A stretch of 8,670 bases of DNA, from NCBI GenBank assembly GCA_910586045.1, contig CAJUIH010000122.1, positions 1-8,670 of the forward strand, given 5' to 3'. This document shows positions 5,301 through 8,670 of this stretch, piece after piece. Position 1 is the first letter of the stretch; the number at the start of each line of letters is the position of its first letter. Source of the stretch: an uncultured Eubacterium sp. Lineage in GTDB: Bacteria; Bacillota; Clostridia; Lachnospirales; Lachnospiraceae. Position numbers and translations under genes: made by a program. Below the pieces are notes generated by a model that saw only the letters and a program-made list of their open reading frames with translations, was not told where the DNA came from and searched no databases.

Positions 5301-7958
5301 TTAGTTCAGCATTCCATGCAGTGCGGATACCGCTTCTTTGAGCGCATCGTCGATGCCGGCCGGATTTTTGCCGCCCGCCTGCGCCATATTCGCACGTCCG
5401 CCGCCTCCGCCGCCTACTTTGCCTGCAACTGCCTTTATCAGATTCCCCGCATGCGCGCCTGCAGCGACAGCCCCGTCTGTAGCCATGGCCGCAAGGTTTA
5501 CTTTCCCGTCCGCGCAGGAAGCAAGCAGGATGACCCCATCCCCTAATTTTGCCTTTAACTGGTCGCCCAGGTCGCGCAGGCCGTTTTTGTCCACGCCGGC
5601 TACTTTTGCCGCAAGGAATTTAACGCCTTTGATTTCCTGTACCTGGTCCATCACATCCCCAAGCGCATCTTTTGCCGCCTGTGATTTCAGGGATTCATTT
5701 TCACTGGAAAGCACTTTTATTTCCACCATTAAATGGCCCAGTTTTTCGATCAGTGTCCCAGGCGTCGCTTTGACCGCTTTGGCCGCATCCTGCAGCGTCT
5801 GTTCGATTTTATCATAATAGGCAAATACCGCGTCCGAGGTAAGCGCTTCTATCCTGCGCACCCCTGCGGCTACGCCGCTTTCCGATAAGATTTTAAACGC
5901 CGTTACCGCATTCGTATTGCCGACATGCGTACCGCCGCACAATTCCGTAGAAAAATCCCCCATACGGACAACGCGTACGTGATCCCCATATTTTTCCCCA
6001 AATAATGCCATCGCACCCGTCTGTTTCGCTTCCTCAAGCGTCATAATTTCCGTCTGCACCGGCAGTGCCGCCGCTATTTTTTCATTGACCAGCGCCTCGG
6101 TCTGTTTGATTTCTTCCGCGGTCATCGCGGAAAAATGCGTAAAATCAAACCGCAGTTTGTCCGGCGTTACTTCCGAGCCTGCCTGCTCCACATGCGTGCC
6201 GAGTACCTCGCGCAGCGCTTTTTGCAACAGGTGCGTTGCGCTGTGATTTTTTTCAATTCGCGCCCTGCGGCTGCCATCCACTTCCAGATGTACCTGATCT
6301 CCAGCTTTTATCATCCCGCGCGTACAGGTTCCGATATGTCCGACTTTCCCGCCGAGCAGCTTGATCGTATCCTCAACCTGAAATTCGCCGTCTTTTGTAA
6401 AAATTCTTCCGGTATCCCCGATCTGTCCGCCCATCGCGGCATAAAACGGCGTCTTTTCTACAATGACCGTGCCTTTTTCACCGTCCGAAAGCGCTTGGGT
6501 CAGTTCCGTTTCCGTCGTCAGCACAGTAACCGCAGACGTCAAAGCAAGGCTGTCATAGCCTGCAAACTCTGTCGTAATCCGCGGGTCAATCGACTCATAT
6601 ACCGTCACGTCCGCCCCCATATAATTGGTGGCTTTCCTTGCTTTCCTCGCTTTCGTACGCTGCTCTTCCATACAGGCCGCAAATCCGTCCGCATCAATGG
6701 ATAAGCCTTTTTCTTCCAAAATTTCCTCTGTCAGATCAAGCGGAAAGCCATACGTATCATAGAGCTTAAACGCATCCTGCCCGGAAAGCATCTTTTCGCC
6801 GTTTTGAACCATTGCATCCTGCAGATCAGATAAAATCGCAAGCCCCTGGTCAATCGTTTTGTTGAATTTTTCTTCTTCCTGCGTTAATACCTTGAAAATA
6901 AACGCTTTCTTTTCTTCCAGCTCCGGATACCCGTCGCTGCTTTCCCGGATCACCGTCTCACTCAGTTTTGCCAAAAATACACCGTCGATGCCAAGCATAC
7001 GCCCATGGCGCGCCGCACGGCGAATCAGGCGGCGCAGGACATAACCGCGTCCTTCGTTTGACGGCATAATGCCATCCGAAACCATAAACGTAGCAGATCG
7101 GATATGGTCGGTAATCAGACGGATCGACACATCGTCCAGGGCATCTTTTTGATACTCTTTCCCTGCCAATACACAAACCTGATCCCGAATCGCTTTCATT
7201 GTGTCGATGTCAAATACCGAATCCACATCCTGGATGACAACCGCAAGACGCTCCAGCCCCATGCCGGTATCAATGTTTTTCTGTGCCAGTTCTTCATAGC
7301 CGCCTTTGCCGTCGCCGTCAAACTGGGTAAACACATTGTTCCAGACCTCGATAAAACGGTCGCATTCACAGCCTACCTTGCAATCCGGACTGCCGCAGCC
7401 ATACGCTTCCCCGCGGTCATAATAGATTTCCGAGCACGGCCCGCACGGCCCTGCCCCATGTTCCCAGAAATTATCGCATTTCCCGTTCTCATCCCGGTAA
7501 AAACGTGTAATCCGGTCAGCCGGAATGCCGATCTCCTTATTCCAGATTTCAAATGCCTCGTCGTCTTCCCCATAAATGGACGGATACAGCCGGTCTTTTT
7601 CTAAACCGAGCACTTCCGTAAAAAACTCCCAGCTCCACGCAATCGCCTCATGCTTAAAATAATCGCCGAATGAGAAATTTCCGAGCATTTCAAAAAACGT
7701 AAGGTGCCTTGCCGTTTTCCCGACATTCTCAATATCGCCGGTACGGATACACTTCTGGCAGGTAGCCACGCGCTTTTTCGGCGGAATCTCCTGTCCGGTA
7801 AAATACGGTTTTAACGGAGCCATTCCAGCGTTAATCAACAATAAGCTGTTATCATTATGCGGCACTAACGAGAAACTCTTCATAATAAGATGCTCTTTGC
7901 CCTCAAAAAAATCCAGAAACATTCTGCGCAGTTCATTTACGCCGTAACTTTTTTTCAC
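5301..7958 (-). CDS. alaS: Alanyl-tRNA synthetase
   Basis: AlaRS, a class II synthetase, charges tRNA-Ala in the cytoplasm and hydrolyses mischarged Ser- and Gly-tRNA-Ala. The 885 residues match full-length bacterial AlaRS. The catalytic core is clear from RVATCQKCIRTGDIENVG (63-80) and FFEMLGNFSFGDYF (88-101). The editing domain has its zinc ligands in HSATH (H572, H576) and CGGTH (C674, H678). The C-terminal DHHA1-type domain has the glycine run GGGGGGRANMAQAGG (849-863). A Cys cluster CGSPDCKVGCEC (188-199) lies in the catalytic domain and looks like the clostridial form. The start is a GTG at 7958, supported by a GGAGGA site 8 nt upstream. The gene lies 36 nt downstream of a 50-residue membrane protein with which it is probably cotranscribed. 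No T-box leader is seen. Confidence 0.99.
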   Translation of the reverse strand: MKKSYGVNELRRMFLDFFEGKEHLIMKSFSLVPHNDNSLLLINAGMAPLKPYFTGQEIPPKKRVATCQKCIRTGDIENVGKTARHLTFFEMLGNFSFGDYFKHEAIAWSWEFFTEVLGLEKDRLYPSIYGEDDEAFEIWNKEIGIPADRITRFYRDENGKCDNFWEHGAGPCGPCSEIYYDRGEAYGCGSPDCKVGCECDRFIEVWNNVFTQFDGDGKGGYEELAQKNIDTGMGLERLAVVIQDVDSVFDIDTMKAIRDQVCVLAGKEYQKDALDDVSIRLITDHIRSATFMVSDGIMPSNEGRGYVLRRLIRRAARHGRMLGIDGVFLAKLSETVIRESSDGYPELEEKKAFIFKVLTQEEEKFNKTIDQGLAILSDLQDAMVQNGEKMLSGQDAFKLYDTYGFPLDLTEEILEEKGLSIDADGFAACMEEQRTKARKARKATNYMGADVTVYESIDPRITTEFAGYDSLALTSAVTVLTTETELTQALSDGEKGTVIVEKTPFYAAMGGQIGDTGRIFTKDGEFQVEDTIKLLGGKVGHIGTCTRGMIKAGDQVHLEVDGSRRARIEKNHSATHLLQKALREVLGTHVEQAGSEVTPDKLRFDFTHFSAMTAEEIKQTEALVNEKIAAALPVQTEIMTLEEAKQTGAMALFGEKYGDHVRVVRMGDFSTELCGGTHVGNTNAVTAFKILSESGVAAGVRRIEALTSDAVFAYYDKIEQTLQDAAKAVKATPGTLIEKLGHLMVEIKVLSSENESLKSQAAKDALGDVMDQVQEIKGVKFLAAKVAGVDKNGLRDLGDQLKAKLGDGVILLASCADGKVNLAAMATDGAVAAGAHAGNLIKAVAGKVGGGGGGRANMAQAGGKNPAGIDDALKEAVSALHGMLN

Positions 7959-7966
7959 AATGCCTG

Positions 7967-7972
7967 TCCTCC
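7967..7972 (-). promoter_or_regulatory. Ribosome binding site of alaS (GTG start)
   Basis: The minus strand reads GGAGGA, 8 nt before the GTG at 7958. It supports the rare start codon, which gives the expected N terminus with GVNELRRMFLDFF. Confidence 0.88.
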
Positions 7973-7994
7973 AAAATCGATCATCCTGTTTGTT

Positions 7995-8147
7995 TTATTT
8001 CCTGCCTGTACCGATCCGTACAGTCGCTGATTTCGCATCCTTATTTTTACGCAGCTTCCTGCCTGTGAAAACGCCCGCCACCGCGATTGCCGCAAGGATC
8101 ACCATTTCAATTGTATACTGCAAAAAACTGCCTATAAATGCTGCCAT
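7995..8147 (-). CDS. Small single-pass membrane protein (50 residues) ahead of alaS
   Basis: I read this short gene directly: ATG at 8147, stop TAA at 7997-7995. The product begins MAAFIGSFLQ, has one hydrophobic span at about residues 11-29 (YTIEMVILAAIAVAGVFTG) with a lone Glu at 14, then a basic patch RKLRKNK (30-36) and a short polar tail ending GTGRK. The basic patch suggests that the C terminus stays in the cytoplasm. Translation is supported by AGGAGG (8154-8159) 6 nt before the ATG, and transcription by the promoter at 8202-8230, whose first gene this would be. It precedes alaS by 36 nt on the same strand. I do not recognise a family, and no function can be assigned; a leader-type role or an independent membrane role are both open. 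Confidence 0.78.
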   Translation of the reverse strand: MAAFIGSFLQYTIEMVILAAIAVAGVFTGRKLRKNKDAKSATVRIGTGRK

Positions 8148-8153
8148 AAAACT

Positions 8154-8159
8154 CCTCCT
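8154..8159 (-). promoter_or_regulatory. Ribosome binding site of the 50-residue gene
   Basis: A perfect AGGAGG on the minus strand, 6 nt before the ATG at 8147. This is the main evidence that so short a frame is translated. Confidence 0.85.
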
Positions 8160-8201
8160 GTTATGTTGGTTGATTTTCTGCTATTTGTACATATAGCACT
8201 T

Positions 8202-8230
8202 ATTATAGTATTCTTTCCAGTTTATTTCAA
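8202..8230 (-). promoter_or_regulatory. Sigma-A type promoter of the small gene and alaS
   Basis: On the minus strand TTGAAA (8230-8225) is followed after exactly 17 nt by a perfect TATAAT (8207-8202). The predicted start, near 8195, gives a leader of about 48 nt before the 50-residue gene. That is too short for a T-box, so alaS appears not to be under tRNA-sensing control from this promoter. Confidence 0.88.
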
Positions 8231-8254
8231 CCTGTTTTGCGTATTTCTGCATTT

Positions 8255-8332
8255 AGGAACTGGACTGATTTTTGAGCAGTGCTGTCGGAGAAAAAGACAA
8301 GCAATATTAAAAGTTATTTTTGAACAGTTCCT
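8255..8332. repeat. Segment bounded by 8-bp inverted repeats
   Basis: AGGAACTG (8255-8262) and CAGTTCCT (8325-8332) are exact inverted repeats bounding a 78-bp AT-rich segment. Inside the minus-strand reading, TCAAAAAT occurs twice near the two ends. It has no coding frame. It lies between the alaS-operon promoter and the GC-rich island. A miniature inverted-repeat element is possible, but no target-site duplication is evident, so this is only a description. Confidence 0.45.
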
Positions 8333-8334
8333 TA

Positions 8335-8510
8335 CGTGACGGCCTGCCCGGCCGCGGCGACTAATTCGCCCAGGACCACGCCAGCAGCTAAAGGAGCCGC
8401 TTGGCTTCGCCCCTTAGGGGACCAGGCAGAATACTAAGGGCTTTAACCATTCTTCCAACGTCGCCGCAAGCCAGGCCTGCGTCCCTCATCCGGCTGGTTT
8501 TCTCCAGCCC
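8335..8510. other. GC-rich, stem-rich non-coding island
   Basis: About 175 bp of GC-rich DNA lies between AT-rich flanks, with no supported reading frame. Possible stems are GGCGA/TCGCC (8357-8371 region), AGCC/GGCT (8395-8406 region), CCCC/GGGG (8410-8420), a 10-bp pairing of 8418-8427 with 8475-8485 carrying one bulged base, AGAAT/ATTCT (8428-8453), and GGCTGG/CCAGCC (8492-8509). CCCTTAG (8411-8417) could pair either with CTAAGGG (8434-8440) or with CTAAAGG (8388-8394). This could be a structured RNA or an interspersed palindromic element; I recognise no known riboswitch or RNA family. The direction of transcription, if any, is unknown. Confidence 0.5.
8426..8494 (+). repeat. Dispersed imperfect repeat, copy B
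   Basis: This is the partner of 6-75. The block 8468-8494 matches 49-75 with one change, and 8427-8453 matches 7-34 with a few changes and one missing base; the 14 nt between are diverged. The potential AGAAT/ATTCT stem is kept in both copies. In both copies the conserved block is followed by GGC and then AGCC at 10-15 nt, giving a 6-bp hairpin here (8492-8509) and only 3 bp in copy A. The outer arm that pairs here with 8475-8485 lies left of the shared region and is absent in copy A. Confidence 0.75.
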
Positions 8511-8541
8511 TATAACACATATATTACTACATAGAAATGTA

Positions 8542-8583
8542 AAACAACAGCGCCTAGGCAGATCGGCCCGGGCACCGTTGTTT
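8542..8583. terminator. Terminator-like hairpin, possibly bidirectional
   Basis: AAACAAC (8542-8548) pairs with GTTGTTT (8577-8583), and the stem continues with GCC/GGC pairs interrupted by two mismatches. It contains two 8-bp palindromes, GCCTAGGC (8552-8559) and GCCCGGGC (8566-8573). T-rich sequence follows in the plus direction, and TTTTACATTT in the minus direction. It could end a transcript entering from the right edge or one from the GC-rich island; no adjacent gene is visible to decide. Confidence 0.4.
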
Positions 8584-8670
8584 ATTATTGTTGTATTACT
8601 GTTGTAAAATTGTTTTATAATTGTTTTTGATTGTTTTAGGATTATTCTGTCACCGCTCTATTTCACGGAT
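8584..8670. other. T-rich non-coding tail at the window edge
   Basis: The plus strand here is rich in TTGTT-like runs and has no supported gene. TATAAT occurs at 8616-8621 but has no good -35 at normal spacing, so it is not called as a promoter. On the minus strand a frame open from the edge stops within 7 codons (TGA at 8652-8650), so the end of a gene beyond the window can be neither shown nor excluded. Confidence 0.4.

Noticed and set aside
6135..6704. 189-residue plus-strand open frame inside alaS
   Set aside because: It is antisense to a fully conserved alaS frame and its translation looks like no protein; a shadow frame.
7960..8196. 78-residue plus-strand open frame
   Set aside because: It is opposite the 50-residue gene and the alaS leader; the minus-strand gene has the promoter and ribosome site.
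8148..8230. T-box leader controlling alaS
   Set aside because: The predicted leader is only about 48 nt and has neither a T-box sequence nor an antiterminator structure.
8335..8510. Known riboswitch, for example a cobalamin element, because of GCCAGGCCTGC
   Set aside because: The B12-box continuation and other conserved parts are missing on both strands, and no other riboswitch signature fits.
8401..8607. 68-residue plus-strand open frame over the GC-rich island
   Set aside because: It crosses the hairpins and the non-coding repeat, has no ribosome site and an implausible translation.

Overview
The window looks like chromosomal DNA of an anaerobic Firmicute, most likely a motile Clostridia member of the Lachnospiraceae type. 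The evidence is a groES-groL operon under a perfect CIRCE operator, strong AGGAGG ribosome binding sites, moderate GC coding DNA with AT-rich intergenic stretches, a clostridial-style alanyl-tRNA synthetase with a Cys cluster, and a Gram-positive-style chemoreceptor without a C-terminal pentapeptide tether. The species is inference only; there is no rRNA or other taxonomic marker.

Layout, left to right. Positions 1-120 hold no gene but carry one copy (6-75) of an imperfect dispersed repeat. The groES-groL operon (2166 down to 187, minus strand) follows, with a well-formed sigma-A promoter (2262-2290), a CIRCE element (2223-2249) and an intrinsic terminator (122-151). Upstream of its promoter lies a 10-bp tandem repeat (2341-2370). 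Next is an unrecognised 110-residue gene (2435-2767, minus) with an AT-only-looking long hairpin terminator. It is divergent from an XRE-family regulator (2986-3384, plus). The 218-bp space between them contains three copies of GGTACTA, two direct and one inverted, with centres 66 and 67 bp apart; this is a plausible operator set for the regulator.

Positions 3525-8147 (all minus strand) hold a small single-pass membrane protein (50 residues), alaS and a methyl-accepting chemotaxis protein. A good promoter (8202-8230) drives the small gene and alaS, which are 36 nt apart. The chemoreceptor starts 93 nt after alaS, behind a hairpin with a poor U-tract, and may be reached by read-through.

Positions 8231-8670 hold no supported gene. 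They contain an inverted-repeat segment (8255-8332), a GC-rich island with many possible stems (8335-8510) that includes the second copy of the dispersed repeat, a hairpin (8542-8583) and a T-rich tail.

Most coding content is ordinary housekeeping. The parts worth attention are the non-coding repeat at both ends of the window, the GGTACTA array between the XRE regulator and its unknown neighbour, and the small membrane protein ahead of alaS.
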